Shown one piece after another: positions 46,730-57,496 of a stretch of DNA of 64,000 nucleotides. Position numbers and translations under genes: made by a program. Under the pieces are notes generated by a model. The model searched no databases. It was not told the origin of the DNA and saw nothing but the letters and a program-made list of their open reading frames with translations. The DNA is from Xestospongia muta. Its lineage: Eukaryota; Porifera; Demospongiae; Haplosclerida; Petrosiidae. The stretch covers positions 7,701,135 to 7,765,134 of the forward strand of contig OY848920.1 of NCBI GenBank assembly GCA_963693285.1, given 5' to 3'. Positions within the stretch are counted from its first letter, which is position 1; every line of letters starts with the position of its first letter.

Positions 46730-48844
46730 ATGGAAACGGAGTGGCTACTATCAACTGAAGAAGTCGAGCATTGGAGTAAGCAAGTGTCGGCATATTGGGA
46801 TACGGAAGCGTCCGCATATCGTAAGTCTTTTTCACCAAAACAAGTAGTGAGTGATCTACAACAGTTTCTAAGTGAACATAACTTGTATATTGGTCCTGCT
46901 ACATTTACTAGTGGGTTTATATCAGTAGTACATGAAGCTTGTCGCTCTGACAATATCGACTTCATTAAGTTTGTGCTAAAACATCACACAGGAAAGTTTG
47001 ACATTAATCAACTTATCCTCTATCCTTTTTTTCCAAAGCGCGAAGAGACTCTAGTTCATGCTGCCGTTGAAAGTTCCTCAGCTAAAATTCTAAGCTTACT
47101 GGTATCTCATGGAGCATCAGTCAATATATGTGACAGCTCTTTTGTCACCCCTTTATTAAGAGCTGTTCATAAATACTCTCCAAACAAGGATATTATTAGC
47201 TATCTAATAAAAGTTGGAGCTGATGTTCACTATCAAGATAACAACGGGCAATCAGTTTTAATGTATGCTGTTCAGAATGAACCAGAAGAAGTTGTCAAAA
47301 ACATTCTGTCGTTGCTTCTTAAAGCAGGTGCTGATCCTACTATCACTGACAAACGTGGCTACAATGTAGTACATGTTGCTATAAGTGATAGCTATGACTG
47401 TGTTCTTAGTTTAAATGCACTTTTGTCTGTGAAAATACCACCAAATTTGTTTCCACCAACATCTAAAGCCTTATTTTTTGCAGATCAAAAATTTTTTATT
47501 TTGTCAAAAGATTTACCAAAACATGGCAATCATCCTAAAAAGATTACTGATGCTATCACGAAGCATCCTCATTGTCCTCCTCGTCTCAAGGTTGATAGCA
47601 TTTTAGTTAATGCTACTTTCTCATTATATTGGAATATTTATATTAACTCACCTCCTACAGAGAGCACCAGAACATGTTATGATCTTATCAAGGAAGGACT
47701 AACCCTCCAAGCACAACTGAAGCTACCACCACCTATTATATCAGACCCTATTGAAGAATATGGTGGTCTATCAGAGGTGACCTCTATTGAAGAGTTAAAT
47801 GAAAAGTACTCTGATTCAACTAACACTATTACACAAGTTAACTTAGCCTATCAATGTCTTATTATCAGAGAACGACATCTTGGTTATGGTGATGTTACAG
47901 TTATTAACTCTTTGTTCATGTATGGAGGATGGATGATAGTACTTGATCACTTTCCTGAGGGTCTTACTTTGTGGCTTCGAGGTACTCAGATGCTTCTTTC
48001 ACATTTTAAAAAAAATATTGGAAGTGAACAACATAAAGTCATTTACCTTATTAAAAGTGGATATTTTTGTATTAGTCGAAGAATGGAAATAGTCCTAAAA
48101 GGTCTTCAAAAATTTCACGATCTTAGTACTAATTTTGAACAAATAATATGTAATTTGATAGAATGTCAGCGACAAAGTATGGAAACGCTTGTGAGCTATA
48201 AAGATATGAACTTCTCTAATGATGATCATCGCGTTTTCTTTGATAACTGGAAAAATTGTTTAAAGTTGCTTGACTCTCTATCAAAAAATCAATTCCACAC
48301 TATTGATTTGAATAGTCTTTGTCAAGAAATGATAGAAAAATGTCCTGAGTTTCCAATTGGGCCAACAATACGTGTTAATGTTCTTGATATTGCATTATCA
48401 GGATGTAATGGAAAACCATTGATCGTGAGTGTAACGTTTCTGTCTTTATTGCTACAGTCAGGTGGTGACGCATTTGTGAACAAGATTGGGTGGACTGGCT
48501 ATCGACCTCTTAAATTAGCTCAGACAAAAGAAGCTACATCATTGCTTCTTGCACATGGAGCTCATCTTGATGCTGTTAGTAAACCTATTTTTTTAGACAG
48601 ACCATCTTTATTTGATCGATATATGCTTGTATCTACCAATCCCTATCTTGATGACTACTATCCTGCTCTTCATCCTCTCACCTGTCTTTCAGCAAGATGT
48701 GTTGTTTCTCAATCCATACCTTATCGATCAATAGACCTTCCTCCTCATATCATAGAGTTTATTGCCTTACATGATCGAGAGGATATTAAAGGTAGAGACA
48801 TTAATGCTGTGAGATTACTTGAAAGATATGGTTTGTTGCACTAG
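46730..48844 (+). CDS. FEM1-like ankyrin-repeat protein 3 (704 aa)
   Basis: Single exon. I place the start at METEWLLSTEE (46,730) because it aligns with the MEWLLS start of other members. An in-frame ATG at 46,682 would add 16 residues that are not conserved outside its twin. Domains: N-terminal family segment (1-60), ankyrin-like helices (about 60-270: LLVSHGASVNICD, LIKVGADVHYQDNNGQSVLM, LLKAGADPTITDKRGYNVVHVA), TPR-like FEM1 centre with LIIRERHLGYGDVTVI, a C-terminal ankyrin pair (LLLQSGGDAFVNKIGWTGYR, LLLAHGAHLDAVSKP) and PLTCLSARCVVSQSIPYRSI. Near identical to the gene at 51,579. A poly(A) signal AATAAA lies at about 48,878. Probable CUL2-type ligase receptor; substrate unknown. Confidence 0.85.
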   Translation: METEWLLSTEEVEHWSKQVSAYWDTEASAYRKSFSPKQVVSDLQQFLSEHNLYIGPATFTSGFISVVHEACRSDNIDFIKFVLKHHTGKFDINQLILYPFFPKREETLVHAAVESSSAKILSLLVSHGASVNICDSSFVTPLLRAVHKYSPNKDIISYLIKVGADVHYQDNNGQSVLMYAVQNEPEEVVKNILSLLLKAGADPTITDKRGYNVVHVAISDSYDCVLSLNALLSVKIPPNLFPPTSKALFFADQKFFILSKDLPKHGNHPKKITDAITKHPHCPPRLKVDSILVNATFSLYWNIYINSPPTESTRTCYDLIKEGLTLQAQLKLPPPIISDPIEEYGGLSEVTSIEELNEKYSDSTNTITQVNLAYQCLIIRERHLGYGDVTVINSLFMYGGWMIVLDHFPEGLTLWLRGTQMLLSHFKKNIGSEQHKVIYLIKSGYFCISRRMEIVLKGLQKFHDLSTNFEQIICNLIECQRQSMETLVSYKDMNFSNDDHRVFFDNWKNCLKLLDSLSKNQFHTIDLNSLCQEMIEKCPEFPIGPTIRVNVLDIALSGCNGKPLIVSVTFLSLLLQSGGDAFVNKIGWTGYRPLKLAQTKEATSLLLAHGAHLDAVSKPIFLDRPSLFDRYMLVSTNPYLDDYYPALHPLTCLSARCVVSQSIPYRSIDLPPHIIEFIALHDREDIKGRDINAVRLLERYGLLH

Positions 48845-49711
48845 GGCAGAAGCTTAGGATGTCTTGATCTTCCAATCAATAAAAATTCCATTAATATAAT
48901 GTATGTACTTCATTTAAGTGGATTTGTTGCATCTAAGAGTAGACCCTGATTTCAGTTATAATTATGACTATGATATGCTTAATATATAAGCATATCTATA
49001 TATTATATATATTACATTACTATAATATGTTTATTTATATGTGTAATATCATTTCATTTTCCTTTATGGGGATTCTCTTAGTGAAATTATTGCTTTTGTT
49101 AAAACATGCTAACATTATGTCAATTATTACATTACTATATTTAGGATTTAGAACTACATATAAAATGTCATCACAATTCTAAGATTGAAATGGTGGTTGA
49201 TCTAGAAGCTGTGAAACATTTGGGCTTAATAAAAATTGATTGGTTGACTTAACTAAATGTTCTTTTACAAGTTGCAAAAAGTAAACATACACTGTTTTGA
49301 TTACTAATGTATTATGAGATTAACTGCTTATGTAACAAATGATTGAAAATATTACTGATTTTTTATTCTTAAAAAAGTAAGATGCTTATTCACATAGGCA
49401 TTTATAAATGTATTGTAACCATTAACTACATAAACAGTAGTACATTAGCAATCAAAACAATATTGTGCATCAGATGTATAAATATATATTGATTAAATCA
49501 ACAACTGAATTTTCATAGTGGTCAGGTATAGTGTTATTACAAGAACACCCACCTATAAAATGTAACAATGTTTGATATACTCCTGCATATATATATATAT
49601 ATATATAATATATATATATATATATAGTTTATCCAGACAATCAAGATTACAAGATCAGCAAATCAATCAAAACTTTATGCCTCACTTTGAAATATATCAG
49701 TTACTTTAATA
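48845..49711. other. 3' flank of FEM1-like 3
   Basis: About 870 bp that recurs after FEM1-like 4 (53,694-54,420) with few changes. It contains the poly(A) signal near 48,878 and (TA)n tracts at about 49,587-49,625. A short open frame near 48,964 is repeated with frame changes in the other copy and is not supported as a gene. Confidence 0.5.
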
Positions 49712-50863
49712 GTGATGTATTTTTTGGCTATATCTTTTATTATACTTGCAGCTGTCATCTCTTCCATCTCAGGTGCTCCTATTAAGGTATATTGGGATAA
49801 TTCTCTATGTAGTGAAGATCCTTCTGGATCCATAACTGGGCTTTCAATTGATGTTTCTCCTATTGGTACCAATGATTGCTTAACTTGTAATGGAAAGGAT
49901 AATGCCAAGTGTGAAAACTCTATAAACTACTATCCAATACAATATTGTGTAGAAGTTAGAAATACACATAATAATTATTGTGGTAGTGATCTTGGAAATC
50001 TTGTTAAGAGTCTACTATTACATTTAGAAGCTATCTCTGAGTCAATTAATTCATATCCTGCTGGGTGTTTAGATATTCTACAGAAGAATAACCTTGCTAT
50101 ATCAGGCTATTACACAATACGAGCTCCTAATGGTTCTCTTATATCTGTCTATTGTGATATGGAGGGTAGTAACTGTGATGGTAAGGGAGGTTGGATGAGA
50201 GTGGGCTATCTCAACATGAGTGAACCTAGTGCTACATGTCCTCCTGGACTAACACTATGACAATTTAACAACATAGATCATGGAGTTTGTGGTCTTTTCA
50301 ATTATTTAACATTGGCGTCAACGTTCTTTTCCTCTGGAGGAAATACTTACAGTGAGGTCTGTGGTCATGTTAGAGGTTATCAGTACAGATCACCAGATGG
50401 ATTTCCACCTTTGTTTGATAGCAATGCCAGTCCAGACATTGAGAATTGTAACACATATGTTGATGGTGTTACCATTACTTACGGTAGTAATCCTCGTAAA
50501 CATATCTGGACTTATGCTGGTGGTTTAAGCGAGGGTCATCCTTGGAGGGATTATTTATGTCCATGTAATACTGGGAGTTTTGGAACAACAGCACCTAGTT
50601 TTGTTGGTAATGATAGTTACTGTGAATCTGGATTACCTGCAGGACAAGCTTGGCAGTATGTTCTATATCCTAGTGATCCATTGTGGGATGGACAACAATG
50701 TAATGGAGATGAAGGACCATGTTGTACTAACTCTAATATGCCATGGTTTATAAAATCTCTCAATGAGACTACTACTAAAGATATTGAACTTAGAGTATGT
50801 GGAAATCAAGGTGGTATAGATGAAGATACTCCTTTGGATATCATTGAGCTGTATATTCGTTAA
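49712..50863 (+). pseudogene. Secreted fibrinogen-like gene 5, interrupted by one TGA
   Basis: One frame runs from the ATG through 384 codons to TAA and matches the intact gene at 43,113 throughout, with the same signal peptide, fibrinogen-like part, GYQYRSPDGFPPL, KHIWTYAGG and C-terminus. The only break is TGA at 50,258-50,260, where the intact gene has AGA. The first part (182 aa) would be a secreted truncated protein. Selection appears to have kept the frame open on both sides, so the break is recent, the codon is read through, or the base is a sequence error. Called a pseudogene with reservation. Confidence 0.7.
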
Positions 50864-50956
50864 AAACATAACAAACCCTCATACTTTAGACTCTGACTAA
50901 CGTTATGAACTGTTGATTTTAGCATAATATTGTTAGCTGATAGTGTCCTTAACTGT

Positions 50957-50992
<36 letters not shown>

Positions 50993-51578
50993 TAAATTTA
51001 GACCTTATGCTACATTAAACTTGTACTAAATAAAGTGACTTTGATTTGTTATTTTTGTATGCTCTTCTCTGTTGTAGTTGTGTTCTTTTCTCAAATTTAT
51101 TGCACTTAAAACAAATTAGATCAGGCACGTGATAGCAGTCCCTACAGCTATGTATAGGGATGGTTCAGATGTCAATCAAAAGACATCAGAATATCTCAAT
51201 ACTTGTCAGTCTTCCTACCTTGGATTATATTCATGTTATGACTGATTTATTGTTATGACTTATTTTAAAGTATTGAGATATATTTGAGATTACATGACTC
51301 ATAGGATTGCTAAGTACAATATTTGCAATAATTATATATTAAGATATTAAACATGACTGACATTATTTTTCTTCATACATTAGGTTTCATTGTTTGTACT
51401 AGTCACTTTTAAGAAAAATTTCTAAAAACAGTAAAGAATGGTTCGTTCACAAAGGTGTGGAACATCCAGTTATTAAAGCACACACATTGTCAATTAACCA
51501 CAAAATTAATATTTGTAAAAGGAAGAGGAAGTGTTACATTGTGTAAAAAGGAATCATTTCCCGTCAAAAAGAGTCAAA

Positions 51579-53693
51579 ATGGAAACGGAGTGGCTACTAT
51601 CAACTGAAGAAGTCGAGCATTGGAGTAAGCAAGTGTCGGCATATTGGGATACGGAAGCGTCCGCATATCGTAAGTCTTTTTCACCAAAACAAGTAGTGAG
51701 TGATCTACAACAGTTTCTAAGTGAACATAACTTGTATATTGGTCCTGCTACATTTACTAGTGGGTTTATATCAGTAGTACATGAAGCTTGTCGCTCTGAC
51801 AATATCGACTTCATTAAGTTTGTGCTAAAACATCACACAGGAAAGTTTGACATTAATCAACTTATCCTCTATCCTTTTTTTCCAAAGCGCGAAGAGACTC
51901 TAGTTCATGCTGCCGTTGAAAGTTCCTCAGCTAAAATTCTAAGCTTACTGGTATCTCATGGAGCATCAGTCAATATATGTGACAGCTCTTTTGTCACCCC
52001 TTTATTAAGAGCTGTTCATAAATACTCTCCAAACAAGGATATTATTAGCTATCTAATAAAAGTTGGAGCTGATGTTCACTATCAAGATAACAACGGGCAA
52101 TCAGTTTTAATGTATGCTGTTCAGAATGAACCAGAAGAAGTTGTCAAAAACATTCTGTCGTTGCTTCTTAAAGCAGGTGCTGATCCTACTATCACTGACA
52201 AACGTGGCTACAATGTAGTACATGTTGCTATAAGTGATAGCTATGACTGTGTTCTTAGTTTAAATGCACTTTTGTCTGTGAAAATACCACCAAATTTGTT
52301 TCCACCAACATCTAAAGCCTTATTTTTTGCAGATCAAAAATTTTTTATTTTGTCAAAAGATTTACCAAAACATGGCAATCATCCTAAAAAGATTACTGAT
52401 GCTATCACGAAGCATCCTCATTGTCCTCCTCGTCTCAAGGTTGATAGCATTTTAGTTAATGCTACTTTCTCATTATATTGGAATATTTATATTAACTCAC
52501 CTCCTACAGAGAGCACCAGAACATGTTATGATCTTATCAAGGAAGGACTAACCCTCCAAGCACAACTGAAGCTACCACCACCTATTATATCAGAACCTAT
52601 TGAAGAATATGGTGGTCTATCAGAGGTGACCTCTATTGAAGAGTTAAATGAAAAGTACTCTGATTCAACTAACACTATTACACAAGTTAACTTAGCCTAT
52701 CAATGTCTTATTATCAGAGAACGACATCTTGGTTATGGTGATGTTACAGTTATTAACTCTTTGTTCATGTATGGAGGATGGATGATAGTACTTGATCACT
52801 TTCCTGAGGGTCTTACTTTGTGGCTTCGAGGTACTCAGATGCTTCTTTCACATTTTAAAAAAAATATTGGAAGTGAACAACATAAAGTCATTTACCTTAT
52901 TAAAAGTGGATATTTTTGTATTAGTCGAAGAATGGAAATAGTCCTAAAAGGTCTTCAAAAATTTCACGATCTTAGTACTAATTTTGAACAAATAATATGT
53001 AATTTGATAGAATGTCAGCGACAAAGTATGGAAACGCTTGTGAGCTATAAAGATATGAACTTGTCTAATGATGATCATCGCGTTTTCTTTGATAACTGGA
53101 AAAACTGTTTAAAGTTGCTTGACTCTCTATCAAAAAATCAATTCCACACTATTGATTTGAATAGTCTTTGTCAAGAAATGATAGAAAAATGTCCTGAGTT
53201 TCCAATTGGGCCAACAATACGTGTTAATGTTCTTGATATTGCATTATCAGGATGTAATGGAAAACCATTGATCGTGAGTGTAACGTTTCTGTCTTTATTG
53301 CTACAGTCAGGTGGTGACGCATTTGTGAACAAGATTGGGTGGACTGGCTATCGACCTCTTAAATTAGCTCAGACAAAAGAAGCTACATCATTGCTTCTTG
53401 CACATGGAGCTCATCTTGATGCTGTTAGTAAACCTTTTTTTTTAGACAGACCATCTTTATTTGATCGATATATGCTTGTATCTACCAATCCCTATCTTGA
53501 TGACTACTATCCTGCTCTTCATCCTCTCACCTGTCTTTCAGCAAGATGTGTTGTTTCTCAATCCATACCTTATCGATCAATAGACCTTCCTCCTCATATC
53601 ATAGAGTTTATTGCCTTACATGATCGAGAGGATATTAAAGGTAGAGACATTAATGCTGTGAGATTACTTAAAACATATGGTTTGTTGCACTAG
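51579..53693 (+). CDS. FEM1-like ankyrin-repeat protein 4 (704 aa)
   Basis: Almost identical to FEM1-like 3. I counted only a handful of amino-acid changes: ISDPIEEY to ISEPIEEY, MNFSND to MNLSND, KPIFLD to KPFFLD, and the last residues LLERYGLLH to LLKTYGLLH. The start at METEW is chosen as for gene 3, with an optional upstream ATG at 51,531. The domains are those of gene 3. Flanking intergenic DNA has more differences than the coding part in places, which fits recent duplication, gene conversion or purifying selection. A poly(A) signal AATAAA lies at about 53,727. Confidence 0.85.
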   Translation: METEWLLSTEEVEHWSKQVSAYWDTEASAYRKSFSPKQVVSDLQQFLSEHNLYIGPATFTSGFISVVHEACRSDNIDFIKFVLKHHTGKFDINQLILYPFFPKREETLVHAAVESSSAKILSLLVSHGASVNICDSSFVTPLLRAVHKYSPNKDIISYLIKVGADVHYQDNNGQSVLMYAVQNEPEEVVKNILSLLLKAGADPTITDKRGYNVVHVAISDSYDCVLSLNALLSVKIPPNLFPPTSKALFFADQKFFILSKDLPKHGNHPKKITDAITKHPHCPPRLKVDSILVNATFSLYWNIYINSPPTESTRTCYDLIKEGLTLQAQLKLPPPIISEPIEEYGGLSEVTSIEELNEKYSDSTNTITQVNLAYQCLIIRERHLGYGDVTVINSLFMYGGWMIVLDHFPEGLTLWLRGTQMLLSHFKKNIGSEQHKVIYLIKSGYFCISRRMEIVLKGLQKFHDLSTNFEQIICNLIECQRQSMETLVSYKDMNLSNDDHRVFFDNWKNCLKLLDSLSKNQFHTIDLNSLCQEMIEKCPEFPIGPTIRVNVLDIALSGCNGKPLIVSVTFLSLLLQSGGDAFVNKIGWTGYRPLKLAQTKEATSLLLAHGAHLDAVSKPFFLDRPSLFDRYMLVSTNPYLDDYYPALHPLTCLSARCVVSQSIPYRSIDLPPHIIEFIALHDREDIKGRDINAVRLLKTYGLLH

Positions 53694-54671
53694 ACCAGAA
53701 GCTTAGGATGTCTTGATCTTTCAATCAATAAAAATTCCATTAATATAATATATGTACTTCATTTAAGTGGATTTGTTGCGTCTAACAGTAGACCCTGATT
53801 TCAGTTATAATTATGACTATGATATGCTTTATATATAAGCGTATCTATATATTATATATATTACATTACTATAATATGTTTATTTATATGTGTAATATCA
53901 TTTCATTTTCCTTTATGGAGATTCTCTTCGTGAAATTATTGCTTTTGTTAAAACATGCTAACATTATGTCAATTATTACATTACTATATTTAATTTTAGA
54001 ACTCTATATAAAATGTCATCACAATTCTAAGATTGAAATGGTGGTTGATCTAGAAGCTGTGAAACATTTGGACTTAATAAAAATTGATTGGTTGACTTAA
54101 CTAAATGTTTTTTTACAAGTTGCAAAAAGTAAACATACACTGTTTTGATTACTAATGTATTATGAGATTAGCTGCTTATGTAACAAATGATTGAAAATAT
54201 TACTGATATTTTTTCTTAAAAAAGTAAGATGCTTATTCACATAGGCATTTATAAATTTATTGTAACCATTAACTACATAAACAGTAGTACATTAGCAATC
54301 AAAACAATATTGTGCATCAGATGTATAAATATATATTGATTAAATCAACAACTGAATTATCATAGTGGTCGGGTATAGTGTTATTACAAGAACACCCACC
54401 TATAAAATGTAACAATCTTCAATATACTCCTCCTACATGACTATGCCAAGGTGAATTTTTTGTTATCTAGTAAACTACAACTTAACGGAGGTTCTGAAGT
54501 AAATTGGGCTCAATATAATATTAAACAATTATTATCCATAAAATGTTGGACAGATTCAATAATCGAAGCTGTACATACTATTAGAGCTAAGCAAAATGTT
54601 TCTTAAGACCAGACAATCAATAGACAGTCCATTCGGTTTTGATATGTTAATATTTATAAGCAAGTAATCTT
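53694..54671. other. 3' flank of FEM1-like 4 and 5' region of FEM1-like 5
   Basis: The first 720 bp repeat the 3' flank of FEM1-like 3. The last 250 bp (from about 54,430) are unique and lead to FEM1-like 5. No further gene is supported. An open frame at 53,813-54,100 is not kept in the sister copy. Confidence 0.5.
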
Positions 54672-54767
54672 ATGGCTTCTCACTTCCACCATACCACCAG
54701 GTTTAATGAAGGAAGAGGAAGAATTAATTTTTGCGAACAGGAAGTATTTTATGGCGAAAGGGTCAAA

Positions 54768-56909
54768 ATGGAGTGGTCATTATCAACTGAAGAAGTTAAG
54801 TATTGGGTTACGGAAGTCTCAACACATAGTAAGCCTTCAAGTACTATTTTTCCAGAAAAAGTAGTGAGTGATCTAAAGCAGTTTTTAAGTGGACATAACT
54901 TGTATATTGGTCCTGCTACATTTTCTAGTGGGTTCATATCAGTAGTACATGAAGCTTGTCGCTCTGACAATATCAACTTCGTTATGTTTGTACTAAAACA
55001 TCACACAGGACAGTTTGATATCAACCAACTTATCCTCTATCCTCCTTATCCAAAATTTATTGAACATTTATATCATGGCTATGTAACAATCACATCTGAT
55101 AATCGTGAAGAGACTTTAGTTCATGCAGTTGTTAACAGTGTTAAAAGTTCCTCAAGCAAACTTTTAAGTTTATTGGTGTCTCATGGAGCATCAGTTAATA
55201 TACCTTACAGTTCTTCTGTCACCCCTTTATTAGGAGCTGTTAATAAACACTCTCCAAACAAGGATATTATTAGCTATCTAATAAAAGTTGGAGCTGATGT
55301 TCATTATCAAGATAAAAAGGGGCAATCTGTATTAATGTATGCTGTTACTGGATCAGCAAAAGCTGTCAAAGATATCATTTTATTGCTTCTTAAAGCAGGA
55401 GCTGATTTTACTCTAACTGATAAATGTGGCTACAATGTACTACATCATGCTATATGTGATAGCTATAAAAGGGTACATAATTTAAGTGTGCTTTTGTCAG
55501 CAAAAATACCACTTAATTTGTTTTCCCCAACACCTAAAGCACATGCTTTATTCTTTGCTGATAAAAGAAATTTTTCTTGTGATTTCGAAGATTTTATGAT
55601 AGAAGATCCACCACAACCTTGCAATAATCCTAAAGAGATTACTGATCTCATTACTGAGCATCCTCTTTGTCCTCCTCGTCTCAAGGTTGATAGCATTTTA
55701 GTTAATGCTACTTTCTCATTATATTGGAATATGTATGTTAACTCACCTCCTACAGATAGCATCAAAGCATGTTATGATCTTATTAAGGAAGGATTAACCC
55801 TCCAAGCCAAATTGAAGCTACCACCACCTATTATATCAGAGCCTATTGAAGATTATGGTGGTCTATCAGAGGTGATCTCAATTAAAAAGTTAAATGAAAA
55901 GTACTCTGATTCAACTAACACTACTACACAAGTTAACTTAGCCTATCAATGTCTTATTATCAGAGAACGATGTCTTGGTTATGGTGACTTTACTGTTATT
56001 ACTTCTTTGTTCATGTATGGAGGATGGATGATAGTACTTAATCACTTTCCTGAGGGTCTTTCTTTATGGCTTCGAGGTACTCAAATGCTTCTTTCACGTT
56101 ATAAAGAAGGTATTAGAAGTGAACAACATGAACTCATTTGCCTTATCAAAAATGGATATTTTTGTATTACTCAAAGAATAGATAAAGTCATAGATATGCT
56201 TCCGGTGCTACACGATCTTAGTACTAAATTTGAACTAATAGTATGTAATCTCATAGAGTGTCAACGACAGAGTATGGAAATGCTTGTGAACAAAAAAGAG
56301 GTGAACACTCATTGTGGAGTAGATCGTCTTATTTCCTACTCTAATTGGAAATGCTGTTTTTGGTTGCTAAACAAGCTATCTAAAAATTCACAACACACTA
56401 TTGACTTGACTAGTCTTTGTCATCAAGTCATAGAAAAATGTTCTGAGTTTCAAATTGGGTCATCATTGCGAGTGCATGCTCTTGATATTGTAACATCAGA
56501 TTCATTTAGCAGATGTTTTCTGTCTATATTACTAGAGTCAGGTGGTGATGCATTTGTGAACAAAGTTGGGTGGACTGGTTATCGACCTCTCAAATTAGCT
56601 CAAACAAAAGAAGCTACATCATTACTTCTTGCACATGGAGCTCATCTTGATGCTGTTAGTAAACCAAATTTATTTAAACGACGTACGTGTATATCTCTCA
56701 ATCCTCATCTTGATGACTACTTTTCTACTCCTCTTCCTCTCATATGTCTCTCAGCAAAATGTATTGTCTCAGAATCCATACCTTATCAATCAATAGACCT
56801 TCCTTGTCATATCATAGAGTTTATTGCCTTACATGATCCAGATGATATACAAGGTATTGATGTTACAAGTGCAGATAGTGTCCTTTTAAGTAGGCTACGA
56901 CTTTGGTAA
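54768..56909 (+). CDS. FEM1-like ankyrin-repeat protein 5 (713 aa)
   Basis: Single exon. The start is chosen at MEWSLSTEEVKYW (54,768), matching the family. An in-frame ATG at 54,672 would add 32 residues with no counterpart in other members. It has the family order: N-terminal segment, ankyrin helices (LLVSHGASVNIPYSS, LIKVGADVHYQDKKGQSVLM, LLKAGADFTLTDKCGYNVLHHA), TPR-like centre with LIIRERCLGYGDFTVI, C-terminal ankyrin pair and CLSAKCIVSESIPYQSI. Relative to genes 3 and 4 it carries an insertion of about 15 residues after ILYPPYPKF, in the loop before the second ankyrin unit, the same place where other members vary. It probably acts as a degron receptor; no substrate can be read from the sequence. 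Confidence 0.85.
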   Translation: MEWSLSTEEVKYWVTEVSTHSKPSSTIFPEKVVSDLKQFLSGHNLYIGPATFSSGFISVVHEACRSDNINFVMFVLKHHTGQFDINQLILYPPYPKFIEHLYHGYVTITSDNREETLVHAVVNSVKSSSSKLLSLLVSHGASVNIPYSSSVTPLLGAVNKHSPNKDIISYLIKVGADVHYQDKKGQSVLMYAVTGSAKAVKDIILLLLKAGADFTLTDKCGYNVLHHAICDSYKRVHNLSVLLSAKIPLNLFSPTPKAHALFFADKRNFSCDFEDFMIEDPPQPCNNPKEITDLITEHPLCPPRLKVDSILVNATFSLYWNMYVNSPPTDSIKACYDLIKEGLTLQAKLKLPPPIISEPIEDYGGLSEVISIKKLNEKYSDSTNTTTQVNLAYQCLIIRERCLGYGDFTVITSLFMYGGWMIVLNHFPEGLSLWLRGTQMLLSRYKEGIRSEQHELICLIKNGYFCITQRIDKVIDMLPVLHDLSTKFELIVCNLIECQRQSMEMLVNKKEVNTHCGVDRLISYSNWKCCFWLLNKLSKNSQHTIDLTSLCHQVIEKCSEFQIGSSLRVHALDIVTSDSFSRCFLSILLESGGDAFVNKVGWTGYRPLKLAQTKEATSLLLAHGAHLDAVSKPNLFKRRTCISLNPHLDDYFSTPLPLICLSAKCIVSESIPYQSIDLPCHIIEFIALHDPDDIQGIDVTSADSVLLSRLRLW

Positions 56910-57496
56910 CATACTTTTAAAGCAGCTAGCTAATCACACTAACAGTAAACATTCAAGTCATTTTTACATTTTGCAAATTTTGTATGTATAAATATATAAA
57001 GTAACTTGAATTCCTCTTTTTTTGAGTTTTATTTAACTGGCAAATTGTCCTTTTGATAAATGCTACTGACCTAGATTTTGTTACAAGCAAACCCATTTGT
57101 ATATGCACGTTAAATACTGAGAGTTATATGTACAGCTAGGCAATTGTTTTCATATTCATACAGTGTATGCCCAATATTATAATAATAATATAATATAATT
57201 ATTATATATTTTGCAGTATATGTATATTCTCAGTACATGTATATGTTAAGAGCATGTATAAGAAAGACAATCAAATTGGTTTGCTATACCAACGTACTAT
57301 ACTGTTAGAAATTAATTACTAGGATAACTGAAAAATAATATCTGCTGCTTTAAGTAACAATGTTTGATTACTTGAAAGATCAGTGACGAAATATTTTCAA
57401 AACCAAAACATTTCAATTAAGCCTCAAATTTTCCATATAGAAAGGAGGAGGGGCTACATTATGTAACAGGAAGTATTTCATGACCAAAGTGTCAAA
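56910..57496. promoter_or_regulatory. Duplicated upstream region of FEM1-like 6
   Basis: About 590 bp. The stretch from about 57,030 to the ATG is clearly homologous to 61,745-62,213 upstream of FEM1-like 8. A leader segment immediately before the ATG is kept in both (GGAGGAGGGGCTAC, ACAGGAAGT, TTTCATGACCAAAG, GTCAAAATGGAG), and parts of it (GGAAGAGGAAGTGTTAC, AGAGTCAAAATGGA) recur before genes 3 and 4. This suggests a conserved 5' UTR or core promoter. The exact function is inference. Confidence 0.5.

Larger units (their letters stand above)
43020..54420 (+). repeat. Tandem duplication of a secreted-gene plus FEM1-like module
   Basis: Block 1 (about 43,020-49,620: secreted gene 3, fragment 4, FEM1-like 3) resembles block 2 (about 49,600-54,420: secreted gene 5, FEM1-like 4) in direct orientation. 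Intergenic stretches also match, for example 45,375-45,590 with 51,020-51,245 and 46,400-46,680 with 51,250-51,530. Block 2 lacks about 700 bp of the spacer and has a single fibrinogen-like copy where block 1 has one full copy plus fragments. Confidence 0.85.

Noticed and set aside
50258..50260. TGA as a reassigned (coding) codon
   Set aside because: Supported genes in the window use TGA as a stop (copy B ends in TGA at 2407-2409) and other members end at TAA or TAG, so a change of code is not supported.
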